Origin: an uncultured Carboxylicivirga sp.
GTDB taxonomy: Bacteria; Bacteroidota; Bacteroidia; Bacteroidales; Marinilabiliaceae
Assembly: GCF_963668385.1 (NCBI RefSeq)
Contig: NZ_OY764327.1
Location: 2,356,001 to 2,420,000 of the forward strand
DNA length: 64,000 nucleotides
Direction of reading: 5' to 3'
Shown: in pieces, positions 26,078 through 34,601 of the stretch
How positions within the stretch are numbered: the stretch's first letter is position 1
Layout of the letters: every line of letters begins with the position of its first letter
Program-made: the position numbers and the translations under genes
The notes under the pieces: model-generated
What the model was told of the DNA's origin: nothing
The model's input: only the letters and a program-made list of their open reading frames with translations
The model's database searches: none

Positions 26078-29047
26078 ATGAAAAGCCATTTTGATATACG
26101 ACAAAGTACTTATTTTACCGAAACTCAATTTAGTCATTTAATGCAACGCCGAATACACAAGGTGTTGTTGATTTGTAGTGGGTACGATGCTTTTATGTTA
26201 GAAGAAGATGGCAGAATTGATGAGCAGATTTTTAACGAATATGTTTCGCTTAACCTGCGTTATCCACCACAATTTATTCAGGTCAAATCAGCCGAAGAAG
26301 CATTTAAGGTACTGAAAGAGCAAAAGATCGATTTGGTTATTACCATGCTGAGTGTAGGAGGGATGGATCCTTTTAAGATGGCTAAGAAAGTGAAGGAGCG
26401 CTACGAATCGATTCCTATTGTTGTGCTCACTCCCTTTTCGCGCGAAGTTTCTGTACGAATGCGCCGTGAGGATACCAGTGCTATTGATTACATTTTTTGC
26501 TGGTTGGGCAATGCAGATATTATGCTGGCTATTATTAAGCTGATTGAAGATGAAATGAATGTGCAGCACGATGTGGAAGAAGTGGGTGTTCAGTGCATTT
26601 TGCTTGTTGAGGATTCTGTACGTTTTTACTCCAGTTACCTTCCATTGATCTATCGTTTGATTCTTACTCAGGCCAAAAAATTTATGGATGAGGGATTAAA
26701 CGAGCATCAAAAAATGATGAGAATGAGGGGGCGTCCTAAAATTCTTTTGGCTCGTACTTACGAAGAAGCATTAGAGCTTTATTTGAAATATAACGATAAT
26801 TTGCTTGGAATAATATCCGATGTATCGTTCGAAAAAGAAGGGAAGAAAGACACGGAGGCAGGGATTAAATTTGCCAAAGTTGTGAAGCGCTCTAATCCAT
26901 ATATGCCATTCTTACTACAATCATCAAATAAAAGTTTGGCCGAAACTGCTAAAGATTTGCGTGTTGGTTTTTTATATAAGCACTCCTCGTCGTTGTTGCG
27001 AAAGCTGAAAGAGTTTATCAATACATACATGGCTTTTGGCGATTTTATTTTTATCGATCCAACAACAGGAATGGAAGTTTGCAGGGTGAGTAACTTAAAA
27101 GAACTGCAGGAAAAGCTTTTTGAGATACCCGATGAATCTTTGTTTTATCATTTTAAACGCGATCATGTATCAAAATGGTTAAATGCCCGCGCTTTATTTG
27201 CAGTGGCCGAAGTAGTAAAGTACTTGAAAGTTGAAGATTTTGCTGATTTGGACGAGACCAAGCACTTTCTGTTTGATACGATTGCCAGTTTTAGATATAG
27301 CAAGGCTCGAGGTATTATAGCCAAGTTTTATCGCGATAAATTCGATGAGTATCTAACCTTTACCCGAATTGGAGAAGGCACGATTGGCGGCAAAGCACGT
27401 GGCCTGGCTTTTTTAAATATGTTGATTAAAAAGCATCAGGGATTAAATTCTTTGAGCGATGTAATTATTACTATTCCCCGAACAGTTGCACTTAGTACTG
27501 ATGTGTTTGACGAGTTTATGGAAGTTAATAAACTGTATCCTGTAGCACTTTCTGATGTTTCTGATGAAGAGATAATGAATGCTTTTGTGGCCGGTAATCT
27601 ACCGGAGCGTATCCATGGCGATTTACTTAAGTTTATTTCTATCGTTAAAGGTCCTATTGCCATCCGATCTTCCAGTGTATTGGAAGATAGCCATTACCAG
27701 CCGTTTGCAGGAATTTATTCAACTTATATGATTTCCAAGGGAACGGATGATAAAGTCGTGCTGAATCAACTTTGCGATGCTATTAAATGTGTTTATGCAT
27801 CAGCTTTTTATCGTTCGAGCAAACGTTATATGGAGGCAACTATGAATGTAATCGATGAAGAGCGGATGGGCATTGTTCTCCAGGAAGTGGTTGGCCAAAA
27901 ACATGGTGATGTTTTTTATCCTACTTTTTCAGGTGTGGGACGATCCGTTAATTTTTATCCGATTGCGCCTGAAAAAGCCGAAGATGGAACTGTTAATGTA
28001 GCGATGGGCTTGGGAAAACACATTGTAGAAGGTGGAATGACTTTGCGTTTTTCTCCTAAGTATCCGCAAAAGATTCTGCAGCTATCATCTCCTGATTTAG
28101 CCGTAAAAGAAACTCAAAAGAGTTTTTATGCATTGGATCTTAATTCAGATAGTTTTAAACCCTCGGTAAATGATGCTGTTAATATTAAGAAGTTAGCAAT
28201 AAAAGCAGCTGAGGAACATGGAACCTTGCGATGGTTAGGTTCTGTTTATGATTATAATACGCACATGGTGCGAGATGGATTAATGGCTAAAGGTCTTCGG
28301 TTGGTAACTTTTGCCAATGTGTTAAAATACGATGCTTTTCCATTGGCTGAAATCATGCGAATAGTGCTTGAAATTGGTCAGAAGGAAATGAATCAGCCCG
28401 TAGAAGTAGAATTTGCGGTAGATCTTCAAACTCCTAATGGAGAACCTCCTGTGTTTTATTTATTGCAGATTCGACCCATTGTTGATAGTAAAGAAACCAT
28501 TTCAGAAAAGCTGGAAGAGATTAATCCTGAAGAAACACTTATTTATTCTGCTTCGGCTTTAGGTAATGGCGTGGTAAATGGGGTTAAAGATGTTATTTAT
28601 ATAAAGAAAGAAGGTTTTAATCCGGCCAACAATGCCAAGTTGGTCCCCATTTTTGATAAGCTAAATGCTCCTTTTCACCAAAAAGGGGAATCGTATATAT
28701 TGGTTGGCCCGGGGCGCTGGGGATCACAAGATCCGTGGTTAGGTGTTCCTGTTAAATGGACACAAATATCGGCAGCCAGAGTAATTGTTGAAATGGGGTT
28801 GGAAAATTACCGGGTTGATCCGAGTCAGGGAACACACTTTTTTCAGAATCTAACCAGTTTAAGAGTGGCTTATTTTACTGTTACCCCTTCAATTGGCGAT
28901 GGTTTTATTAATCTAGATTATCTGAATAGTTTACCGGCAGAGTACGAAGATGAGTTTGTTCGCCATGTGAAACTACCATCCGAAGGTGTAATAAAAGTTG
29001 ATGGGCAAAAGGGAATTGGAGTTGTTATGCCGCCTAAAAAAGACTAA
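26078..29047 (+). CDS. Two receiver-like domains + PPDK-type ATP-grasp domain
   Basis: A 989-residue paralogue of the preceding gene without the GAF-like repeats. About residues 28-160 is a degenerate receiver-like domain; about 170-330 is a receiver-like domain keeping LLVEDSVRFY, the acceptor aspartate in IISDVSF and the lysine in FLYKHSS, with a long insert after the first helix as in its neighbour. From about 430 it has GGKARGLAF, then PIAIRSSSVLEDSHYQPFAG and, near the end, LVGPGRWGSQDPWLGVPVKW and GTHFFQNLTS. The phosphohistidine and PEP-barrel domains of true dikinases are missing. It follows after 55 bases, so both are probably made together. The last 14 bases overlap the end of the convergent ogt-like gene. 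Confidence 0.8.
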   Translation: MKSHFDIRQSTYFTETQFSHLMQRRIHKVLLICSGYDAFMLEEDGRIDEQIFNEYVSLNLRYPPQFIQVKSAEEAFKVLKEQKIDLVITMLSVGGMDPFKMAKKVKERYESIPIVVLTPFSREVSVRMRREDTSAIDYIFCWLGNADIMLAIIKLIEDEMNVQHDVEEVGVQCILLVEDSVRFYSSYLPLIYRLILTQAKKFMDEGLNEHQKMMRMRGRPKILLARTYEEALELYLKYNDNLLGIISDVSFEKEGKKDTEAGIKFAKVVKRSNPYMPFLLQSSNKSLAETAKDLRVGFLYKHSSSLLRKLKEFINTYMAFGDFIFIDPTTGMEVCRVSNLKELQEKLFEIPDESLFYHFKRDHVSKWLNARALFAVAEVVKYLKVEDFADLDETKHFLFDTIASFRYSKARGIIAKFYRDKFDEYLTFTRIGEGTIGGKARGLAFLNMLIKKHQGLNSLSDVIITIPRTVALSTDVFDEFMEVNKLYPVALSDVSDEEIMNAFVAGNLPERIHGDLLKFISIVKGPIAIRSSSVLEDSHYQPFAGIYSTYMISKGTDDKVVLNQLCDAIKCVYASAFYRSSKRYMEATMNVIDEERMGIVLQEVVGQKHGDVFYPTFSGVGRSVNFYPIAPEKAEDGTVNVAMGLGKHIVEGGMTLRFSPKYPQKILQLSSPDLAVKETQKSFYALDLNSDSFKPSVNDAVNIKKLAIKAAEEHGTLRWLGSVYDYNTHMVRDGLMAKGLRLVTFANVLKYDAFPLAEIMRIVLEIGQKEMNQPVEVEFAVDLQTPNGEPPVFYLLQIRPIVDSKETISEKLEEINPEETLIYSASALGNGVVNGVKDVIYIKKEGFNPANNAKLVPIFDKLNAPFHQKGESYILVGPGRWGSQDPWLGVPVKWTQISAARVIVEMGLENYRVDPSQGTHFFQNLTSLRVAYFTVTPSIGDGFINLDYLNSLPAEYEDEFVRHVKLPSEGVIKVDGQKGIGVVMPPKKD

Positions 29048-29567
29048 GTTGATGTTTGTTGGAAAGGGCATTTTCGAGTTCAAGCAATTTCTTTTTAGCA
29101 GGCAATCCACCGGCATATCCTGTTAATTCTCCCTTGCTACCAACTATTCGGTGGCAAGGTACTATAATGGATAGGGCATTGGCTCCATTGGCAGAGGCGA
29201 CTGCTCTGATCGCTTTGGGGTTACCCAAACGCTTCGATAAACCTAAATAGCTTTCGGTTTGGCCGTATGGAATGGTTAACAAAGATTTCCAAACCTCTTG
29301 TTGAAATGTGGTTCCAATAAATTTTAAAGGAATATCAAAATGAGTTCTTTGTTTTTGAAAGTATTCATTTAACTGTTTGATGGTTGTTTGAATCAAATCA
29401 GTCTTATTCTCAATAAATTCAGCCTTTAGGCCATCTTTAATTCTATTATCAACCGATGATCTCATTTTTCGATAGCGCCAATCACACAAACAGATCTGAT
29501 TATTGTAATCGCCAATTATTAATTCTCCAACAGGACTATAATAATATTGAATGGATACTAAATTCAT
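29034..29567 (-). CDS. ogt: Methylated-DNA-protein cysteine methyltransferase
   Basis: Suicide DNA repair enzyme that takes the alkyl group from O6-alkylguanine onto its own cysteine. The acceptor motif is VPCHRIVG (Cys138), preceded by the DNA-binding helix region RLGNPKAIRAVASANGAN and the FQQEVWKSLLTIPYGQT block. The 177-residue length and the short N-terminal ribonuclease-H-like domain fit Ogt rather than the Ada fusion. Convergent with the preceding plus-strand gene, with a 14-base tail overlap; a zinc-ribbon gene follows in transcription order upstream at 29585. Confidence 0.9.
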   Translation of the reverse strand: MNLVSIQYYYSPVGELIIGDYNNQICLCDWRYRKMRSSVDNRIKDGLKAEFIENKTDLIQTTIKQLNEYFQKQRTHFDIPLKFIGTTFQQEVWKSLLTIPYGQTESYLGLSKRLGNPKAIRAVASANGANALSIIVPCHRIVGSKGELTGYAGGLPAKKKLLELENALSNKHQLSLF

Positions 29568-29584
29568 TTGATGCTAGCGCCTGT

Positions 29585-29968
29585 TTAAATAATTTTACGG
29601 AATAAATTACCAATGGCTTTAACTATATTATCTTTTTGAATAGCTTCTAGTTCTCCTCGGTCAAGCCAGATGCCACCGCATATATCGCAGCTGTCAAAAA
29701 CTACTTTTTTATCTCGTTGGTGTTGATGTTTCGAAAGAGTAGGATGTAGGTTGCAATTAGGGCATTTCATTTTTTCTAATTGCTGATGTTTATTGGGGAT
29801 ATGGCGAATTTCAACTATTGATAAATTCACCACATTTTCGAGCTGATCCAATTCTCCTTTGTCGAACCAGGTTCCTCCACATGAAGGACAGGTATCAACC
29901 AGAATTGATCCAGAGATATCTTTAATTGATTTTTCTTCAAGAATAGTGTTGCATCTTGGGCAGTACAT
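29585..29968 (-). CDS. Double zinc-ribbon (zf-TFIIB) protein
   Basis: 127 residues with two copies of a TFIIB-like zinc ribbon: CPRCN then CPSCGGTWFDKGELDQLE, and KCPNCN then CDICGGIWLDRGELEAI. Each copy has CxxC-x(n)-CxxC followed by the typical W-(F/L)-D-(K/R)-GELE. Family members (PF13453) are widespread and have no agreed function; the second half often binds partner proteins. It lies 17 bases from the ogt gene in the same direction, so they are likely co-transcribed. Confidence 0.85.
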   Translation of the reverse strand: MYCPRCNTILEEKSIKDISGSILVDTCPSCGGTWFDKGELDQLENVVNLSIVEIRHIPNKHQQLEKMKCPNCNLHPTLSKHQHQRDKKVVFDSCDICGGIWLDRGELEAIQKDNIVKAIGNLFRKII

Positions 29969-30082
29969 TATATAGCTATTTAGGTTGAGTTTTAAGTATT
30001 GGGTTGAAATACTTGGAGTAAAGATAGCTAAAACTTCTTTTATACAGGTTGGGGTAATTAAAATGAAAAGAAGATGAACTGC

Positions 30083-30469
30083 CTAAGATTCTTCTTCCTC
30101 ATTTTTAAGATCGCGTTTCACCTCCTGAATCAGTTCATCCAGCTCATCTGGTTTAATTTTATTCTCCTTAGCAAAGAAAGAAACCAAATCTTTAAATGAA
30201 TCCTGAAAATAGGTCGACATCATCCTCGACATAAACTGCTTGCGATATTCAGCCTTGTCAACAATTGGGAAATACTCATATCCACGCCCCACTTGTTCAA
30301 AACCCAGGTATTTTTTATCAGCCAGTGCTCGTACAATGGTTGAAACAGTATTAACAGCAGGTTTGGGTTCTGGCATTTGTTCTACAATGGTTTTAACTGT
30401 TGTTCTGCCCATTTGCCAGATCCGATGCATCATTTGTTCTTCGGCTTTTGTCAATTCTTTTAGTTTCAT
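30083..30469 (-). CDS. BlaI/MecI-family transcriptional repressor
   Basis: Winged-helix repressor of the BlaI/MecI/CopY family, about 128 residues. Family text: LTKAEEQMMHRIWQMGRTTVKTIVEQMPEP with the recognition helix near NTVSTIVRALADKKYL, then a C-terminal dimerisation helix rich in acidic residues. I start at the ATG at 30469 (MKLKELTKAEEQ); the longer frame to 30541 would overlap the upstream gene and add residues not seen in the family. It is downstream of the M56 peptidase gene in the same direction, and probably regulates the operator-like sites at 31975-32089. Gene order is the reverse of the common blaI-blaR1 order. Confidence 0.88.
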   Translation of the reverse strand: MKLKELTKAEEQMMHRIWQMGRTTVKTIVEQMPEPKPAVNTVSTIVRALADKKYLGFEQVGRGYEYFPIVDKAEYRKQFMSRMMSTYFQDSFKDLVSFFAKENKIKPDELDELIQEVKRDLKNEEEES

Positions 30470-30493
30470 TAATAAAAATCTTTTCAAATCAGG

Positions 30494-30519
30494 ATCCCCA
30501 ACCATTTTCGATTGGGGAT
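30494..30519 (-). promoter_or_regulatory. 8-bp inverted repeat between blaR-like and blaI-like genes
   Basis: ATCCCCAA (30494-30501) and TTGGGGAT (30512-30519) pair perfectly around a 10-base loop, in the 58-base gap between the two genes. There is no T-run directly after it in either direction. It does not resemble the AACT/AGTT boxes upstream of blaR, so I read it as an RNA hairpin rather than an operator. Confidence 0.4.
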
Positions 30520-30527
30520 AAAATATA

Positions 30528-31805
30528 TTAGTTAAGTGCAAATTTAATGGGTACTGTATATGAAATGTTTACATTTTCGCCATTTATTTTACCGGGTACC
30601 CACTGAGGAAGATTTTTAACTACTCTCAATGCTTCGTTGTCTAAGATGGGATCAACTCCTCTGGCAATTTTAACATTGCCCACATTGCCATCTTCACCTA
30701 CAACAAACTCAACATATACTTTTCCTTCTAAATTTCGTTGTTTAGCTTCTTCCGGATAATGTACCTCACTGGCAATAAATTGACGTAAAGCTGCTTCTCC
30801 TCCTGGGTATTGAGGCATTTCATCAGCCATATAATGAATTTTTCCGGTAATTCTTTCAGTAACACTATAGGTTGATAAATTTTCTACTTGATCGTCTGTA
30901 TCAGAAGTCAGGTCTGTTTGGTTAACATCTGCCTCTTTGTTACATGCAAAAACGATAGATGAACAAATTAATGTACCTATTGCAAACAGAGGGAATATAA
31001 CTTTAGATTTTAGTGTATTTTTCTTCGACATCATGTTAAATCTTTTTTTGGTTAATGATTCATTAAAATTATTTGCTGCCAGTACTTTATATCCCGAAAC
31101 TTCGGCTAGTAATAGCGCTTTGTAACGCCCCATTGAAGTTCCTGATTTTAATACTGATTGGTCGGCCTGAAATTCATGGGTTTCTTTCAATGCCTTTTTT
31201 AATAACCATGCAAATGGGTTAAACCATTGGGTGATGAGAAAAAGCTCCAGAAAAATTATATCCAAGGTGTGGAAATAATTGGCATGCGCCTTCTCATGGT
31301 TGATTACATGTTGTTGTTCGTCATCACTATAACGTGATGGATTAATAAATATCCATTTGAAAAACGAAAATGCGTGATATGGGTTACTCACTTCAATAAT
31401 ACGTAAGCCTTTGTACTCTTTGCGTTTGTTTTGTTTTCCTATTAAATTGAGTTTATAGTAGGCAATTATCAAGCGTGTTAATAGCAATATCAGACCAATA
31501 ATATAAATCCATTGAAATGCTGAAAGATCATATATAAATGAAACCACACTATTTTTCGCCATTGTTGGATAAACAGCAATCTCTTCCAAAGTGTCGTTTA
31601 CTGCAAATAAATCAGCAGAAGCATTGGATAATGGCGAAACTGATATGCTAATAAATGGAATAACCACTGATACCATAAAGCCACTCAATAAAAAGAAACG
31701 GTTAAATCCAAAGGTGTTTAATCGGGATAAAAAAGCATAATAAATCCCTGTTTCAATACCTAAGAATATTGATGACTCAATCAAATAGTTTAGCAAATTA
31801 TGCAT
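30528..31805 (-). CDS. BlaR1-type M56 metallopeptidase with TonB C-terminal domain
   Basis: Membrane peptidase/sensor of about 425 residues. Several hydrophobic helices cover residues 1-120; the zinc motif is INHEKAHANYFH (His170, Glu171, His174 in this numbering), with a third ligand expected in ETHEFQADQSVL. A further helix near 265 is followed by a periplasmic tail whose last 90 residues form a TonB_C domain (YPGGEAALRQFI, HYPEEAKQRNLEGKVYVEF, PQWVPGK). In this family the peptidase is thought to relieve BlaI repression on sensing a ligand; the TonB_C replaces the penicillin-binding sensor. Start is the ATG at 31805; the longer frame begins with a TTG. Confidence 0.85.
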   Translation of the reverse strand: MHNLLNYLIESSIFLGIETGIYYAFLSRLNTFGFNRFFLLSGFMVSVVIPFISISVSPLSNASADLFAVNDTLEEIAVYPTMAKNSVVSFIYDLSAFQWIYIIGLILLLTRLIIAYYKLNLIGKQNKRKEYKGLRIIEVSNPYHAFSFFKWIFINPSRYSDDEQQHVINHEKAHANYFHTLDIIFLELFLITQWFNPFAWLLKKALKETHEFQADQSVLKSGTSMGRYKALLLAEVSGYKVLAANNFNESLTKKRFNMMSKKNTLKSKVIFPLFAIGTLICSSIVFACNKEADVNQTDLTSDTDDQVENLSTYSVTERITGKIHYMADEMPQYPGGEAALRQFIASEVHYPEEAKQRNLEGKVYVEFVVGEDGNVGNVKIARGVDPILDNEALRVVKNLPQWVPGKINGENVNISYTVPIKFALN

Positions 31806-31974
31806 ACTCAACGTTTTTCATGACGAATACTTTGTTAAAGCAGCAAGAATATCTTTTTCGATTCAGCTTCAATCGTGTCCTTTACTCGAGTTACGTTTGG
31901 GACTAAGATATCCTACTGCTTAAAACACAACTGAATATTGGTTTGATTTTAACCCATTTAAATCAGAATCAATA

Positions 31975-32089
31975 ATTCAACTGTATTTATAGTTCAAACA
32001 TACGACATTGAGAGATATAAACAAAAATATTCGACTATAAATTTAGTTGAATTGATATTTTACTCATCTAAGTCGAATTTATACAGTTC
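31975..32089 (-). promoter_or_regulatory. Promoter and three operator-like sites upstream of the blaR-blaI operon
   Basis: On the minus strand, TTTG (32025-32022), exactly 19 bases, TATGTTTG (32002-31995): a full match to the Bacteroidota promoter consensus. It is flanked by an inverted repeat: ATTCAACTGTATTTATAGT (31975-31993) and ACTATAAATTTAGTTGAAT (32034-32052), 17 of 19 positions complementary. A third related site, GTCGAATTTATACAGTTC, is at 32072-32089. Each site has an AACT...AGT(T/C)-like core, as expected for a dimeric BlaI repressor. The leader to the blaR ATG would be about 180 bases. Confidence 0.65.
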
Positions 32090-32116
32090 TTTAAGTGTTT
32101 ATTTTTTGCATTTAAA

Positions 32117-32140
32117 AAGGGACTGAATTATCAGTCCCTT
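32117..32140 (-). terminator. Terminator after the prolyl oligopeptidase gene
   Basis: AAGGGACTGA (32117-32126), ATTA loop, TCAGTCCCTT (32131-32140), with AAA before it on the plus strand, giving a T-tract after the stem for leftward transcripts. It lies 50 bases after the stop of the minus-strand peptidase gene. Confidence 0.75.
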
Positions 32141-32189
32141 GTGATTCTTAAGCGCTCCTGGTCGAGCGGTGTCAATAAGAATCTATCAT

Positions 32190-34361
32190 CTATTCCCCTT
32201 TTTTACTTTCCAGCATTAATAAAAATGAATATTCAAGAGCCGTTTCGCGATATTGTTTAAAGCGACCAGAGGCTCCTCCGTGACCTGCTTCCATATTGGT
32301 GTGCAGAAGCAATAAGTTGTTATCTGTTTTGGTAGCCCGTAATTTGGCTACCCATTTGGCAGGTTCCCAATATTGCACTTGCGAGTCGAATAAACCAGTT
32401 GTTACCAACATGTTTGGATAATCTTTTGCTTCAACATTATCATATGGCGAATACATCATCATATAATCATATGCCTTTTTGTTTTTGGGGTTGCCCCATT
32501 CGTCAAACTCATTGGTTGTTAGTGGAATTGTTTCGTCGAGCATGGTTGATACCACATCAACAAATGGTACCGATGCTACTATTCCATTAAATAGTTCAGG
32601 TTCCATATTAGCAACAGCTCCCATTAATAGTCCACCGGCACTTCCGCCCATGGCATAAAGATGCTTGGGCGAAGTATAATTTTCCTTAACCAAATACTGA
32701 CCGGCATCAATAAAGTCGGTGAATGTATTTATCTTATTCATCATTTTTCCATCATCGTACCATTCACGGCCCATAGATTGTCCGCCACGGATATGAGCAA
32801 TGGCATAAACAAAACCGCGGTCTAATAAGCTTAATCGTGTTGAACTAAACCAAGGATCTACAGTAACTCCATATGAGCCATATCCATATAAAAGTAAAGG
32901 TGCTTGACCGTCTTTTTCGTAATCTTTACGATGAACAATGCTGATGGGAATTTTTTCACCATCGCGTGATGTGGCCCATAATCTTTCAGTTATATAATCA
33001 TCGGGATTATGACCTCCAACAACTTCCTGAACTTTTTTAACTGATTGGGTTCGATCTGTCATGTTATAATCGATGGTTGAAGCAGGTGTTGTTAATGAAC
33101 TATATCCAAATCGTAGAATATCTGTGTTAAACTCTGTATTGGTACTGATGTATGCAACATAAACTGGTTCATCAAAATCAAGGTAATGTTCTTCTCTTGT
33201 GTTTTGATTAATGATTCGAAGATGTGTTAATGCATCGGAACGTTCGCTTAAAACAAGATAGTCCTTAAACACTTCCATTTCATCAATCAATACATCTTTA
33301 CGATTAGGAATTACTTCTTTCCAGTTATCAAAGGAAGTAGCATCTTCAGGTGTCTCCATCAATCGGAAATTAACAGCATTCTTATTGGTTAAGATGTAAA
33401 ACTTATCTTCAAAGTGTTCAATGCTGTATTCATGTGCACCATTCCGAGGCGTAAATTGTTTAAATTCTCCGGTAGGATTATCAGCCTTTAATATTTGGTA
33501 ATCAGAAATAAGTGTACTGTTACAATAAATGATGATGTAATCGTTGGATTTAGATTTATAAACTCCAATGTAATACGAAGGATCCTTTTCTTGATATACC
33601 ATTACATCTTCTTGAGCAGAAGTCGTTAGTTTGTGGCGCCATATTTTCTCGCTAAGTAGTGATACCTCATTTTTAGTGGTGTAGAAAAATGTTTGGTTGT
33701 CGTTTGCCCAGGCACCACCCGGCTCACAGTTAGTGAGTTCGTCAGATAAAAAGTCACCAGTTTCAAGATTTAGAAAGCGATAAGTATAGATTCTCCTACT
33801 TAGCGTATCTTCTGCAAAGGCCAAAATTTTATTGTCGGGACTTATCTCCATAGAAGCTACAGAGTAATAGCCGTGGCCTTTTGCCAGCTTATTTACATCT
33901 AACAAAATTTCTTCAGTACCTTCAAGCGTTTCTTTTTTACGGTAATAAACAGGATATTCTTTTCCTTCGGTATATTTACTATAATACCAATATCCATTTT
34001 CGAAATATGGAACCGATTCATCATCTTGTTTGATACGGCCCACTATTTCGTTAAAGAGATTGTTTTGAAGCTCTTTAGTTTTATGCATAACCGTATCGAG
34101 GTACTCATTTTCTGAATGAAGATAATTCAATACCTTTTGGGTCTGTTGATCTTTTTCGTTGGCATTTTTCTGTTCGTCGGTTAATCGCATCCAGAAGTAT
34201 GGATCAACCCTGCTATCGTTATGAATGTTTAGAACAGAATCTTTAATCTCAGCTACCGGAGCTTTGGGTAATTGATCGGGGTACAAATCTTTATCTTTCG
34301 TTTTAAAATTACAAGTACTAAGGGTAAGAATTGTTAATAATAGGAAGGTAGTTGTTTTCAT
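32190..34361 (-). CDS. Prolyl oligopeptidase family (S9A) peptidase, lipoprotein
   Basis: Serine peptidase of 723 residues cleaving short peptides, with an N-terminal beta-propeller and a C-terminal alpha/beta-hydrolase domain. The nucleophile is in YAMGGSAGGLLMG (about Ser573), the acid in TTGLFDSQVQYWEP (about Asp658), and the histidine in NMEAGHGGASGRF (about His693). The N-terminus MKTTTFLLLTILTLSTC is a lipoprotein signal, so the enzyme is probably anchored in the periplasm or on the outer membrane. The spacing and the HGGASGRF ending match the protease II/oligopeptidase B branch. It precedes the blaR operon in the same direction but has its own terminator. Confidence 0.9.
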   Translation of the reverse strand: MKTTTFLLLTILTLSTCNFKTKDKDLYPDQLPKAPVAEIKDSVLNIHNDSRVDPYFWMRLTDEQKNANEKDQQTQKVLNYLHSENEYLDTVMHKTKELQNNLFNEIVGRIKQDDESVPYFENGYWYYSKYTEGKEYPVYYRKKETLEGTEEILLDVNKLAKGHGYYSVASMEISPDNKILAFAEDTLSRRIYTYRFLNLETGDFLSDELTNCEPGGAWANDNQTFFYTTKNEVSLLSEKIWRHKLTTSAQEDVMVYQEKDPSYYIGVYKSKSNDYIIIYCNSTLISDYQILKADNPTGEFKQFTPRNGAHEYSIEHFEDKFYILTNKNAVNFRLMETPEDATSFDNWKEVIPNRKDVLIDEMEVFKDYLVLSERSDALTHLRIINQNTREEHYLDFDEPVYVAYISTNTEFNTDILRFGYSSLTTPASTIDYNMTDRTQSVKKVQEVVGGHNPDDYITERLWATSRDGEKIPISIVHRKDYEKDGQAPLLLYGYGSYGVTVDPWFSSTRLSLLDRGFVYAIAHIRGGQSMGREWYDDGKMMNKINTFTDFIDAGQYLVKENYTSPKHLYAMGGSAGGLLMGAVANMEPELFNGIVASVPFVDVVSTMLDETIPLTTNEFDEWGNPKNKKAYDYMMMYSPYDNVEAKDYPNMLVTTGLFDSQVQYWEPAKWVAKLRATKTDNNLLLLHTNMEAGHGGASGRFKQYRETALEYSFLLMLESKKGE

Positions 34362-34601
34362 TAATATTTTAGTTAAGGTTGTTTCTTATCAAGTCATATA
34401 AAAAGGATAGTTAGAGATTGAAAACATGATGTTTATGTTAATTTAGTGCAAGTATAGTCAACAGTTTTGACATAGGTAAAAAAAAATTGAAATATTTCAT
34501 TTTAATTGAAAAATATTAAAAGATTATTTCATTCCTTTAGCTCGTAAAAAATAGGTGTTTTTATAATTGTAGTTAATTGTAATACAGATACATACTAAAA
34601 A

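Noticed and set aside
21769-29047. Phosphoenolpyruvate synthase or pyruvate phosphate dikinase
   Set aside because: Only the ATP-grasp (N-terminal) domain of these enzymes is recognisable; no TxxGG-H-type phosphohistidine motif and no PEP-binding barrel signature are seen in either protein.
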